Below are positions 37,626 to 48,680 of a DNA stretch of 64,000 nucleotides, piece by piece. The DNA is from Labyrinthula sp. Ha (lineage: Eukaryota; Sar; Bigyra; Labyrinthulida; Labyrinthulaceae): assembly GCA_015227615.1 (NCBI GenBank), contig JAALGZ010000043.1, positions 62,001 to 126,000 of the forward strand, read 5' to 3'. The notes beneath the pieces were generated by a model. The model did not search any database, was not told the origin of the DNA, and saw nothing but the letters and a program-made list of their open reading frames with translations. Position 1 is the stretch's first letter. Each line of letters starts with the position of its first letter. A program made the translations under genes and the position numbers.

Positions 37626-38564
37626 ATGAATATAATGGATTCAAAAACCGTTGAAAGAGTGAAAAGCAGATGGGCAAATTTAATTTCAATCTTCAAAAAG
37701 CAGAATAATGGCAATCTCCCAACTCAAAGAGATATTGATAGACTTCCAAGATTGAAATCCGCCCTTGAACAAATGAAAAACCTTCCGACCTCTCATTTAA
37801 CTGAAATATGTGACGATAGAAAAGAAACGAACGTCCGCGCAACTGGAGCTACAATTTTGCTTACTCCTAAGAAACCTAAGGAGAAAATTATATTTGAAAC
37901 CCCATGCTCTTCCGAGAAAACTGCAAATAGAATTATGACACCATCTAAGCTCGCCTTTGGTATGGAGACACCAGAGTATAATTTGAAGTCACTTCCACGA
38001 CCAAGATTTGTTGAAGAGATTCGACAGGAAGAAAAGGAACGACTTATAACACCCTTAAAAAATTTTAAAAATAAGAACAAGCACAGAATTTTTCCCCAGA
38101 ATAATTTAGAAAATCAAATTTCTAGCGAAGAAAAACTCGATCAGAGTATAAACTTTGGCAACTCACCAGTAAAATATATGTTTTCTGATAACAAATTTGG
38201 AAAGGCTAAGAAGAGGAAAGTGTTCTTTTCTCCGGAAAGCACTCAAAGAATTATAAAGTTAAGAACTAACATTGAGATTCAGCAACTCAACTTTTCCAAA
38301 GAGGAGAAGGTAGTTGAATCAAGTTCGTTCTTGAGGAGTAGTTTGTTTAATATGGAAAAAGCAAAAGACGAGGATGAAGAAATGACAGAAAGGCATGAAA
38401 AAAGAAAAGCGGATGAAGTTGAAGAAATTTCTGAAACCTTTCGGAGGAAGAAGCGCCGTACGGCTAAGGATGAACCAATGCAGCCGAGTTCTAATTTTGT
38501 TCGTCTTAATTTACGTAAAAAGAACTGGCGAAAACGTAGAAAAGGAGTCAGAAAAGCGCGGTAG
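37626..38564 (+). CDS. Sld2/RecQL4-N-terminus-like DNA replication initiation factor
   Basis: Intronless, 312 residues. Residues 11-52 have the Sld2/RecQL4 N-terminal pattern: W at 16, F at 23, then G-x-L-P-T-x-x-D-I and a P before the last helix. The C-terminus (290-312) reads NFVRLNLRKK followed by a strongly basic tail, like the motif that precedes the helicase in RecQL4 and ends fungal Sld2. Between them lie seven S/T-P sites, four of which are full CDK sites (TPKK, TPSK, TPLK, SPVK). In yeast, CDK-phosphorylated Sld2 binds Dpb11 to start replication. Here no RecQ helicase follows, since the frame ends at TAG, so this is a stand-alone Sld2-type protein rather than RecQL4. Assignment rests on both terminal motifs; the middle is not conserved. 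Confidence 0.68.
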   Translation: MNIMDSKTVERVKSRWANLISIFKKQNNGNLPTQRDIDRLPRLKSALEQMKNLPTSHLTEICDDRKETNVRATGATILLTPKKPKEKIIFETPCSSEKTANRIMTPSKLAFGMETPEYNLKSLPRPRFVEEIRQEEKERLITPLKNFKNKNKHRIFPQNNLENQISSEEKLDQSINFGNSPVKYMFSDNKFGKAKKRKVFFSPESTQRIIKLRTNIEIQQLNFSKEEKVVESSSFLRSSLFNMEKAKDEDEEMTERHEKRKADEVEEISETFRRKKRRTAKDEPMQPSSNFVRLNLRKKNWRKRRKGVRKAR

Positions 38565-38598
38565 ATAAGTAAGCGTAACTAATTTTGTAGCATAAGCA

Positions 38599-40538
38599 TT
38601 ATTTTCTTCCAAGAAGATCGAACTGCTTTAGGACAACAGCAGCGTCGTCAAAACCTCCAAGTTTTTCTATAGCAGTTCTAATTAAATCTGTGTCAGTCTC
38701 TGTTCCACATTTTGCTTCAGAAAGTGCCACATTGGAATCGAGCAGGATATCATTCCCGGAAGCTGACACAATTGTGGGAACGCCTAATGAGACAGACATA
38801 AACAACTCAAGAACGCACCACATTCTAGTATATATATTGCAATGCCTATTTGGAATGGCTATCATACGCCCACAATCAACTCTTGTTAGGCTAGAGGACT
38901 TCCCGTAATACTCAGCCATCTGAGAAAGGTGCTCCAAGTTCCGATTTTCCAATGTATTCTCAAGAAGGTACCTATTATAAGGTGTAACTCTTAAGGTTGG
39001 ATCCACTTTAAACTGGTACAATACTTCTACAAATGGGGACTTAAGAATGTCTTTGCCTAAAGGTAACAAAAGTTGAAATTGTACCCAACTGTTTGCCAAT
39101 AGATGGGCCTGGTGGTTTTTTATCTTGTTCAGAGCCATCATATTGGTAGAGAGCGAGAAAACATATAAACAGTCCCTGGTTGAAGGCATGGTCATAGTTT
39201 GAGGTATACAATGCATCTTGCAGCGAAAAGAAGAATTCAAGAATACCTTCGTTCCATGCATGAGAAATAATAACTTCTACCCTCATGGGTTTCTCCCTGT
39301 TTACCATTAAACTATATCCCATCCCATGTTGCTTAGTCATGGGCCACACATACTTGGGAACAAAATCATACACAGAAATATCTTCAGTTCCGGGAACAAC
39401 ATCGTCCCAACTCCAGTGCTTATTCCATAACTAAATATTAAAGCAACAAAAAACTCACATCGCTATCCTCTGAAGAGAGAAAACCAGTTGACACAAGTAA
39501 AGCTGCGAACTGATTAAAAGAGATTCCCCAAAATGGTGCGCGAATAATCTCACTACCAGTGTACTGAGGTGAAGTCTTCCAATAATCAGTTTCTCTTGCG
39601 ACAAACCTATATTGCTCCGAAAGATCAATGGGTTGGTTATGATATGGAATGAGCCATGATTCTGATACTAAAGCCTCTTCCATTGATCTAATCAGGAGCA
39701 CTCGTTCACTAAGACCAGAAATTCTCATTTTCAGGTTACGAAAAAACAATGCAAATTTATCACCGCCTCTTACAATGAATTCCTTCTTGCTGTCATCAAA
39801 ATGATAAAATCTGTTATCAAATATCAAAGAGCTCACGCTGATATATTTTCCGTCTTCGCGTACGGATAGTATAAACTCTTGATCTTGGGTTCCTAAAACT
39901 TCTAAATACAAGAAGCCATCAGTCGCAGGATCATCTTTATCTGTGGGAATAAATTTGAGCAGGTTTGTTCCGTTCTCACGTTTTGATTTTAAATTTTCAA
40001 GAAAGTGCCTCGCATGTTTCCAAATTTCACTTGTTTTGGCAAAACCATGAACCCCGTGTCGCATCCTCTCTGTTACAATATACAAAAAGGCAGGATAATT
40101 CTTTTGGACAAGTTGAGCAGCATGAAAATTATGAATATTTTCTTCTCTAAAATCAGGCTCATGAAGAAGCTCATATAAATGAAGTAATAGTTTTGTAAAA
40201 CTTATCTTGATCTGATAGGGGTTAGCATACTTTTTTAATGGGTAGTTTCCCGTTTCATCAAAGTTTGGATGAAAAAGAGGAGGTGAAATCTTTCGGATAA
40301 CAAAATGCGACATTGGGTATCCATCCCGAATAAAGATTTCAAAAATTGGCGAAACGTTATGGTATGGAGAGCTTTGTTCCAAGGTTGCTGAAACAAGCAC
40401 TGTTTTCCCACCACCACTACTATATGCTTTTACAATGCAAAACTGCTTAGAATCTCTAATGACTTGCACCTCTTTTCGAAGTCTTCTACCCTTTAAATAT
40501 TTCTCTATATTCGCTTCTGTTTCCAGTGGAGCAACCAT
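38599..40538 (-). CDS. large TIR-like 'SHAW-motif' protein with unknown N-terminal region
   Basis: Three exons (40538-39459, 39430-39085, 39056-38599) are separated by two 28-nt introns (39431-39458 and 39057-39084), giving 627 residues. Splicing repairs two frame breaks and joins GPSIGKQLG to KDILKSPF. The C-terminal half contains VIISHAWNE (413-421), GPSIGKQLGKDILKSPFVEVL (spanning exon 3) and YTRMWCVLEL (551-560). This motif order resembles TIR-like proteins that I recall as abundant in dinoflagellates and some other algae. The first 360 residues show no known domain: they carry basic N-terminal segments and a predicted beta-rich middle. It converges on the Sld2-like gene with 34 bp between the stops. 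TIR-like folds act in signalling or NAD cleavage, but no catalytic Glu is assigned here. Confidence 0.65.
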
Positions 40539-40756
40539 TTCTTATTGGGAATAAAACTAATGTTTTGGTGTTATCACGTTTTGGTTTCTTCTCAACAATG
40601 AAGTAAAGCCGGGAATAGACTTCAATCAAACATAAGGTAGAGTAAGATATGACAGCTTTGTCTTGGGCAACTTAAATAGTTCCTTCCCTTGAGGCTAACT
40701 TGTTTGATATATAATTTGAACTACGTTTGACCATAAGAAGGCTATGTTATATCACA

Positions 40757-42541
40757 TCACGCGCAACTAGGTTTTATTTTCTGCCAGGAGCCTTCGGAGT
40801 CAAGCTGGTATTTTAAAATATTTATTCTCCTTTGCTTTCCGCTACAAAGCACGAGAATTCTTAAATGTCCTCTTAAACAACTACCACAAAGCGACGCGAT
40901 AGATTCATATGACATTTTCTCAAGTAAGGTTATTTTCCAGCAAGAAGCTATCAGACTCCCAATATAAATCTCACCAGATGTACATCCCACTAGAACTATG
41001 CGTTCAGAACAAGGTAACAGATAAAGAACTGATACTTTGGAGGCTGGAACAGAATAGGTTACCATGTTGGTATATTTCTCATCATGTAATGGAATCTCTA
41101 TCAATTGACCTTCTTCATTTAAACATATCATATAGTTTTCATTAGAGAGTACCATATTACCAGAAAATCTACATGACTGAAATCTTTTGTGAAATAAAAT
41201 ACAACACGGAAAAAGCTTTGTTTGCTTAATTTTGGAATCATAAATATCCCGAATTGAAATGGTGTGATCTTTGGCAATCGTCTTCAATAGATGGCGCATT
41301 ACACTCTGGCAAGTTTTTCTTCCTAACCACCGTAAACAGTCCATAGCATCATCCGAAAACCTACTTGTGTCTAATACATTAAGATAGGGATTATTCTGTA
41401 TTTCACATTTTATGATAGAGTTGCACACAGTAGTACAATACACCGCAGAGGGTAGGTCCTGTTTTGGTTTTATGAAATCAAATGACATTGGAAGAAATAC
41501 TCTTGATGCTATATCTTTGGAAGATGTTATTGCTTTTGATAGTGCTAAGGTAATACCAGTGATCGGGAATAAACTCGAGGTATTAATTTTGTCTGACTCA
41601 TCTGCAAGTTTCCATATTAACAGCTTACCATCAAGCGAGGAAGACATTAAGTGTTTGTTGCACCATTTTAAGCAAGTCACCTTCAAATTATGAGAAAAAG
41701 CATGAAGTTCAGATTCATAGATCAGATTGCTATGAATGTTGAAATCACACGATGCATCCTCAGAGAAACCGCGATTAGACCTTCTACTGGAATTTATTTT
41801 CCACACGTGAATTTTGCCAGAGTCGCAACCTGCTGCAAGAATCCTGGGATTCTCTTCGTTAAAAATGCAACACGTTATCTCATTCGAACAAATGAACTTT
41901 CTGCTAGAGTATGAAAGATTAGCCTCTGGGTCTTTGCAAACAAATAGACCTGAAGGCTTGTCTGTTTCTGTTGCGGTTACAGGATCATTTTCCTTTCCTC
42001 TGGTGCTAGACACCGAGATGGCAACTAAACTTCCCAAGGAGTTCATGCTCGCACATATAACAGAGGAATAAGTGAATTTATTATAAAGTTTTTCTGTCGT
42101 TTCTTCAATTTCTTGTCGATTTCCAGTTTCCACCCAAGGTTGCAACCCGTGTGGTCTGACACTTTGAATTGACACATTTTCACTAATTGCATCATCGAAC
42201 TTATGAAATGAACTCTCAATAAGAGCATTAAAAACGAATTCTTTGAAAATGCTCGTATCAAAGTCTTTGGTCTCACGACTGGTGAGTTTAATCTCTTTTT
42301 TGGTTTGAGTTTTTCTTGTACGATTCTTTATACTCTGATTTCCCCTTGAGAACTTCTTCAGGCTTTTAGTTTGACTTTGTGAATCACATTTGTCTTTTTG
42401 AATCTCTACCTTTTCATCAAATCCAAAAACTCTTGTTGACAAATCCTCAAACATGCTCAACGTCTCAAAAATAATTGTACAATTTGAAAATGCAAAAAAA
42501 ACAATGCAAATTAAATAGGAGAACAGTCTTACCTCTAGCAT
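40757..42541 (-). CDS. WD40-repeat protein, family undetermined
   Basis: Open frame of 594 codons ending in TGA. After a basic, polar N-terminus (about residues 50-110) there are WD-like blades, for example ILAAGCDSGKIHVWKI, LKVTCLKWCNKHLMSSSLDGKLLIWKL and a later IVLVGCTSGEIYIGSL. The early RPSG/ETD region and blade spacing recall dynein-2-type intermediate chains, but this is not secure. The start is uncertain. The ATG at 42541 gives a hydrophobic stretch that may really be a 69-nt intron, since GTAAGA follows the third codon and an AG precedes the second segment in frame. The ATG at 42454 gives 565 residues. If the 69-nt intron is real it is an outlier in size. The product is probably a scaffold subunit. 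Confidence 0.68.
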   Translation of the reverse strand: MLEVRLFSYLICIVFFAFSNCTIIFETLSMFEDLSTRVFGFDEKVEIQKDKCDSQSQTKSLKKFSRGNQSIKNRTRKTQTKKEIKLTSRETKDFDTSIFKEFVFNALIESSFHKFDDAISENVSIQSVRPHGLQPWVETGNRQEIEETTEKLYNKFTYSSVICASMNSLGSLVAISVSSTRGKENDPVTATETDKPSGLFVCKDPEANLSYSSRKFICSNEITCCIFNEENPRILAAGCDSGKIHVWKINSSRRSNRGFSEDASCDFNIHSNLIYESELHAFSHNLKVTCLKWCNKHLMSSSLDGKLLIWKLADESDKINTSSLFPITGITLALSKAITSSKDIASRVFLPMSFDFIKPKQDLPSAVYCTTVCNSIIKCEIQNNPYLNVLDTSRFSDDAMDCLRWLGRKTCQSVMRHLLKTIAKDHTISIRDIYDSKIKQTKLFPCCILFHKRFQSCRFSGNMVLSNENYMICLNEEGQLIEIPLHDEKYTNMVTYSVPASKVSVLYLLPCSERIVLVGCTSGEIYIGSLIASCWKITLLEKMSYESIASLCGSCLRGHLRILVLCSGKQRRINILKYQLDSEGSWQKIKPSCA

Positions 42542-45500
42542 CTTAGGAATGGTTCATAATCTGGGTAAAACCAGTTTTAAAAGGCATTACCAGACATGGA
42601 GGGGCAGTTGAGCAGTTCGCTACGTATTGTTTCTGCGAACGTGGATACCCTTGTCCTATGAAAACTTACGCCCATGTAAGCTACAGCCTGAGCTAGTAGT
42701 TACAGCTGCATTGTACTGGAAAAGGTGACAGGTTTAGACGCTCAGAGACTCCAGAGACTAAGTTAGTTTTCACTTGACTAGTTAGTTACTGAATTTAAGG
42801 ACTTAGAACCTGAGGCAAAGAAGAAAGATTATTTCTTAGCTATTTACTTATATACTCTTCTTGTAAAAAGAAGCAAAAGTTGTAGTTAATGTAGAAAGAA
42901 TTATGGCAGTAAAGACAGAAATTATCAGAAAAAGAGGTTTTCTTATTAATGTTTAGGACACATGCTACTCAAACACACGTTTTACTGGATCCTTAATGAA
43001 TACGGCTCATGGGTTCGTGAGTACACATTTTGCGAACATCATAAGCGCTAAATAGGTATCAAAAATATATGAAAATAGTGCATACAACAATAAACTGATG
43101 CCCTTGAACCATCACCAAGCCTTTGTGCAATTTTCTATAACTTTGGAGTGCATAAACAGTAGGCGATTTTCTGAGATGTAGAATAAGAAGGTAGGGAAGC
43201 GACCTATGCAGCAGGATAGCCAGGACAAAAGTAGAACGATCAAAAACATCTTAAGTCAACGTGAATAACCATTCAACAAACAATTTCAAACATCATTAAC
43301 CGGCTAAAGGTCCAAAAGGAAGGTCGTGAGATCTGAATCTTGCTCTCCAGCTCAATTCGAGATTTCGTTTTGAGTTTGCATCTACATTTTGAGAAATTCG
43401 GAAAGAGGAAGATGATAACGGTAGTTACACGATACTGATAACCGATAAAGAAGATTTGGTAAGCAGATGGAAAGTAATGAAATCCGGATACCAGAAGTTG
43501 TTGTAATGATACCAAAGGACGATGGCATAAGGTAAACCAACGACACTGATAGGAATTTGAAAAACCGACCGGTCACTGTAGTCACTCCATGGGCTAGAGT
43601 AAACTTTCATGCAGCGGATCGGTAAATCCGACTGCAGGATCTCGTCTTTAACAATATGCCGAGAGAGTCAGTGCACTAGTACCCAAGACTGAACTTAATG
43701 GCTCAAACAGAAGAGCATCGTAAAGCTTGGTGTGCCCAGATTGGGGTTGGGATTCGAAAGTTGAGGAAAGAGTCTTCTTTGAGAAATTCCAAGAAATGAA
43801 AACAAAGCCGAGAACACTTTCACTGTTCTGATGAGAATCAAGAATGAAATCAAGAAATAATCCAAGCTCCGAGAATTATGGCATCTTACGTCTTAAAATT
43901 TCCCCAAAAAATGGAATAACGCGAACCCAGCGGCAAGTTTTGAGAAAAACACCTCTGGAACAGCCAAGAAGGAGGGAAAACCTGAAGAGCAAGAAAAACG
44001 AAGGTATCATCTCTTCTTTTCCCTTAGGTTTTACTAAATGCAGATCTTGCATGTGCAGAAGAGTATGAAATGAAATTTTTATAGAAGTGTTGAGCTTAGA
44101 CTGAGCAACATTATGATAACCTTTAAGTTGGTCTCGTACAGCTTAATTAATTTAAGTAGAACCTTGACACGCTGGATTCATTACTTGAACTAGAATTGCA
44201 TTCTTTCATGAACATTGCTCCCTTATGGCTAAACCATTGGTTAGAAGAATTTTCCACTCTAAAGTTTGTTGTTAAAACTTTAACTTACAATCCTAAAAAG
44301 GACCCCCTTACAGATAAACAATACTAAGGTTAATCCAGTTCATACTATGTTTCCAGTAGATATCACTTGCAAAGGGAATAATAAATATGAATAGAGTGAT
44401 ACTAAAAATCAGAAGAGTATTTAAGTAACTTCAAGTTCTAATTAAAGGATATAAGTAACGCCATAAGAGTAAAACCTTTATCCTCTTTAAAATGATACTA
44501 ATTACGTCTGATGAATCAAAGTTTAACCTATTTAACTTTTACAGACAAAAATTGCAGTTTTTGGCTTAAAGGTATCATAAAAGCAATCACAATCACACAT
44601 TTTTCAAAAATTGAAAAGACAGAATTTTTTTAATTTATGACGGTCTTCTTCTAGCCAGTTTATATGTGTATTTGAATGCTTTATCAGGGGTAAAACTAAA
44701 AAACACGTCTTTTATATTGTATTTTGTAATAAAATGATATAGTTTTGGATAATGAACTCTAATAAAAACTTGAAACTTTAACTCTTTATCTGGAAAGTCA
44801 CTGGGAATTAGCTTAAGATATCATTAGAGTCCAAGTTTGTGGCATTTCGCCAGATAGAAGCTCAGTTTTGGCTATTTTAAAGTTGAGTTTGGAGTATAGT
44901 TAAATTAAGTCAAAAAACTATTGTAGAGATTAATGAGGAAGTTCTTGGAGTTTCCACTAACAAAACTCGAAGCAACCCTAAATCATTCATACCCATGGGT
45001 AAATACCATTTCTCAGGATGTTTCGTTGCTTGGTATCACCTATTCACGAATATTTGACATTTAAAGGTATCCTTTTTCAGAGTTTCTGACTTCTTGGAAA
45101 TAGGATACATTGTTAGGGAGACTATACAGAATACTCCGATTCTCATACAAAGCTGTTTCTAGACTTAGATTCGCCCGTTCTTTCAACTAGTAAGGTCTGT
45201 TTAGGCTTTAGACGAGTATTTTTCGAGTTATTACATGGATTGACGTTTAGAGAAACAGTATTTTAGCCCAATATCGACTTTTCCTAAAAAAATATTAAAA
45301 ATATCGTAAAAAACAGATTTAAAAATTACAAATCATATTTTTCAGTTGTTGGGGGCTCTCTAACACAAAAATTTACGGGATTATAGCAAAACTGAGTGAT
45401 TTCGTATTTTCAGATGTGCATATTTTCAACGTTTGACTTTTCTGAGTGAAGTTTAGCTCATTTACAGTTAACTAGAAAAGAAAAATCATGAAAAGTGATT

Positions 45501-46961
45501 CTAGAAGTCAGGTACGGGAACTCTCTAGGGCTTGAGAAAAATCAGATCATCAATAGAGTTGTTCTTCATAAGGTTACGTTTGAATGTATGTTTTCTTAGA
45601 GATCTGTAAACTTAGTGAAAAGGACCCTTAAAATTAGCCTTTCTTAAGGTTTAAAGTACCCATCCTTATTAAATAGCCTGACAAAACATATGGTTGGTAA
45701 GCTTTTTATAATGTGAAACACATTGTGGGTGATAATATTGTATTTGAGGAAGATTTCGTCCCAAGAACTAACAAATACTATATGCGTTATTTTCAGTAAT
45801 CGTGGGTTTTTTATACTTAATATTGTTTTAATCCTCTAAATTTTTATATGAGTAAGTACTTGATTTAGTTTGCAATATGTTTTGAACTTTATACAAGACG
45901 TGAAAAGGTATTGTTGATTATACGGCCATTATACTGCATTTTTGAAAAAATCGTGGATAAAGTTTTTACAACCCGTAATGATAAAAAAATAAAGCAAAAA
46001 CATTTACTACTAGGCCTAACTTGAAGAAAAAGCCTAACCTTGACAGTTTGCAGAGATGGTGTAACCCTTTTCGTCATTGATTTCTGGTTGATATGAAATG
46101 AATGAGCTATATTTTTGGTGGTATCTGGTGCTGAACCTGAAATTCACTATTTTACATCCTATCACATCTCATATGACTCAAAAAATATTTAAAAGAGCTT
46201 TCCAAAACTGTATTTTACTTTTCATAACTCAAAAAAATTGTTGCGGAATGAACCCCACAATTATTGAGTAATTCACCAAATATACAGGTTGAGCTGAAAA
46301 GAATAGAATGGAAAAGTATCTTCTAGTGCTCAGATATAAAAAATATAATAACCAGCTATTAGAAATAATCTAAAAGATAATTTCAATGGATTACAATTGT
46401 GTTCTATAAGAAAGTTCAGCGAGAAACAAAAGAAAGAACATTATCACTTCAAAATAGCAAATATTTATGAAATTCAGAGATACAAACTTTAATCAAAGTT
46501 TAACTTATTATAAATAAAGACAAAAATCAATCCGCTGAAAAAAATAACTTAGAACATTTTAGGTTTTTATTTGATTTAAAAACACGAAGTATTAGCTAAG
46601 AAAAATCAATATTACTGGGTCAAGTACTGATATGCTAATTCTTGTTGTGATTTTCGGATTTTAAAACGCACATAGCTCGTAGTTAACCTTAGAAAAAGCT
46701 TCTCTCCCTTTTACGAGTGTTTATGAAATTAAAATACCTTTTGAATGGTCTGTTTTAGGTTAGATGAAAACGAGCTTTAGCCAAGATATAAGAACTATTA
46801 TATGATGATGACTTGAGATACGAAAGCCTCCGAGTTCGATTCAGAGATCAACAGGCAAGAGAGAAACCCAAATCTTCAAATGATACAAGCCAAGAGAGCA
46901 CTTTTTAAATCCCATTTTTGGTTTTACCTCTGTGGCAGGTGGTAATGCACCATTAAGGTAT
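42542..46961. other. 4.4-kb gap between the WD40 and Sec1-like genes
   Basis: These two genes diverge, so both promoters lie here. No further gene is supported. A block at 43180-44070 has slightly higher GC and purine-rich coding-like runs (open frames 43273-43585 minus, 43844-44068 plus) but no recognisable domain; it could be an old element. The rest (44100-46900) is ordinary AT-rich sequence. Confidence 0.5.
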
Positions 46962-48671
46962 ATGTCCAAGAGTGGAATGAAGATTCTTTTAACAGAAAGA
47001 AATAGTTTGATATGTGCTGATAAAATGGGAATAAATATAATAGAAGGAGTGAATAAATTCTTTTTTATCACTTCAAACTTATTGGATGAAGATAAAATGA
47101 AAAAATTCTTGGACTCCTGGTGTGAGAATCAAATAGAATCCGCAAAAACAGTTGATCTTTGTGTGTATTCTACAAAGCCAACTCTTAATTTTGAGAAAAT
47201 TCTTGAAGCTTTGACACACATTTTGCAATATATGGTTACAAGAAATAGTCAATTAAACTTTCATATCGAATTAATATTTAGTTCTGATAGAGCCCAGCTT
47301 GAGCAAGAAAATTTGATGAAGAAAACCGACAAAATTTGGATAAAGGACATGTTGAAATCAAGTTTAACCTCCGAAGCTATGAATATAACTGTGTCTGCTT
47401 TGATTTTAGATCCGAGGATATGGGAGTTTAATATTGGAAGATTTGGGGTTCATTGGTATGGTCATTTAGACGACGTCTTTCCGCTTCTACCATACAGATT
47501 AAGTAACCCAGAAAACTACCACGGGAATATGAACCCTTACACTGATCTTGATGCTAATGAGATAAATTCCTTGAAAAGTATTTCATTCTGCTTAGATAGT
47601 TGGTGTAAACAGAAAGATGTCTCTATTGGGGAAAATATATTTTCCCTGGGCCTTTCTAGTGGTTTGATAGGTAACAAGCTTGCTCAATTGTCTAGCAATG
47701 TGTTTTCAACACCCAACTCTGTTATGTTGCTGATGGATCGACATAAAATAGGTTTTCTAGACGTAAATGAACAGTATTGCAAGGAGGAGCTACTAAAGAA
47801 AGGGCTCCTCCAGGGGGATGAGAAGTTTATATCTTTGCTCTTATTTAATTCATTATCGGATATAGAATCTGCTCTCAGAAGACTCAAAGGGAGAAACAAA
47901 GATGTTACAAATTTTGATAAGGTTCTGAACCTCTCTCAAAGAAACCAAGTAGAAAATCCTTCTAAGGGTGAAAAATTATATACCATGTTCCTGGGTCTTA
48001 TAAAAAAAGCTTTGAATGGTGACCTTGGTTTTAGCAGTTCCTTAGAAGATTTTGAAGGTTATTTACAAAGTTATTTACATGTTCTGGAAGAAAAAGTTAA
48101 TTCTCAAGGCGTTTGGTTGCCCGAGAATTTACTTCAGGCCTATCTTTTGGATAAACTGGGAAACTTCCAACCTGAACTTTTATTGAACAAAATAAAACAA
48201 CTACAGGCTGGAACTAAAATAAGAATAAGTGAAGTTCTATTAGGTTTAAGTGAACTTGATGCTACCATTTTTACGGATTTTAAACAATGTAAGTATGAGC
48301 CAGAGCATATTGCCAGAGGTTCACGTCCATTAGGTATAGGGTTATTTCAAAGAAAACCAGCGACTGAGCACAATCCTTTTGCAGGTAGTCTTAGGTTGAT
48401 AGAAGCCACCGAAAGCTCCCCTAATATAGTTTTTTTCATCCTGGGTGGAATAACGTTGAATGAGATTGAACGTTGTTCAAAAATTGTGAAGGAAAATTTC
48501 CCATACAAACGAGTCATCCTTGCCGGAAACAAAATTACATCCATACATGAAATTTCAAAAGATCTTCTGACGTATGTGCCCAATGAATTTTCTGAAACTA
48601 CTGAGAAACCAAAAACTGAACACGTTGTCAACCAAGCAAAAGAAATAAAGAGTCTGTTCTCCAACTTTTGA
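46962..48671 (+). CDS. Sec1/Munc18-family protein, SCFD2-like
   Basis: Intronless, 569 residues from the ATG at 46962; an open frame reaches back to 46932, but only with a non-ATG codon. The N-terminus has the SM-family beta-alpha start (MKILL...ICADKMGINII). An LLMDR segment at about 256-260 matches the conserved 'D-R' block of SM proteins. The C-terminus (about 490-530) has VFFILGGITLNEIERCSKIV followed by a strand and a helix, the typical end of Sec1 domain 2. Weak conservation and length favour the SCFD2-like branch over Sly1, Vps45 or Sec1 proper. SM proteins bind SNAREs and promote membrane fusion. It converges on the SET gene with 9 bp between the stop codons. Confidence 0.62.
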   Translation: MSKSGMKILLTERNSLICADKMGINIIEGVNKFFFITSNLLDEDKMKKFLDSWCENQIESAKTVDLCVYSTKPTLNFEKILEALTHILQYMVTRNSQLNFHIELIFSSDRAQLEQENLMKKTDKIWIKDMLKSSLTSEAMNITVSALILDPRIWEFNIGRFGVHWYGHLDDVFPLLPYRLSNPENYHGNMNPYTDLDANEINSLKSISFCLDSWCKQKDVSIGENIFSLGLSSGLIGNKLAQLSSNVFSTPNSVMLLMDRHKIGFLDVNEQYCKEELLKKGLLQGDEKFISLLLFNSLSDIESALRRLKGRNKDVTNFDKVLNLSQRNQVENPSKGEKLYTMFLGLIKKALNGDLGFSSSLEDFEGYLQSYLHVLEEKVNSQGVWLPENLLQAYLLDKLGNFQPELLLNKIKQLQAGTKIRISEVLLGLSELDATIFTDFKQCKYEPEHIARGSRPLGIGLFQRKPATEHNPFAGSLRLIEATESSPNIVFFILGGITLNEIERCSKIVKENFPYKRVILAGNKITSIHEISKDLLTYVPNEFSETTEKPKTEHVVNQAKEIKSLFSNF

Positions 48672-48680
48672 AATGTTACT

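Noticed and set aside
46939-46952. GTGGTAATGCACCA shared by the Sec1-like leader and the SET/acyltransferase spacer (50531-50544)
   Set aside because: One shared 14-mer is expected by chance several times in 64 kb. The near-palindrome is suggestive, but two sites are too few for a promoter motif.
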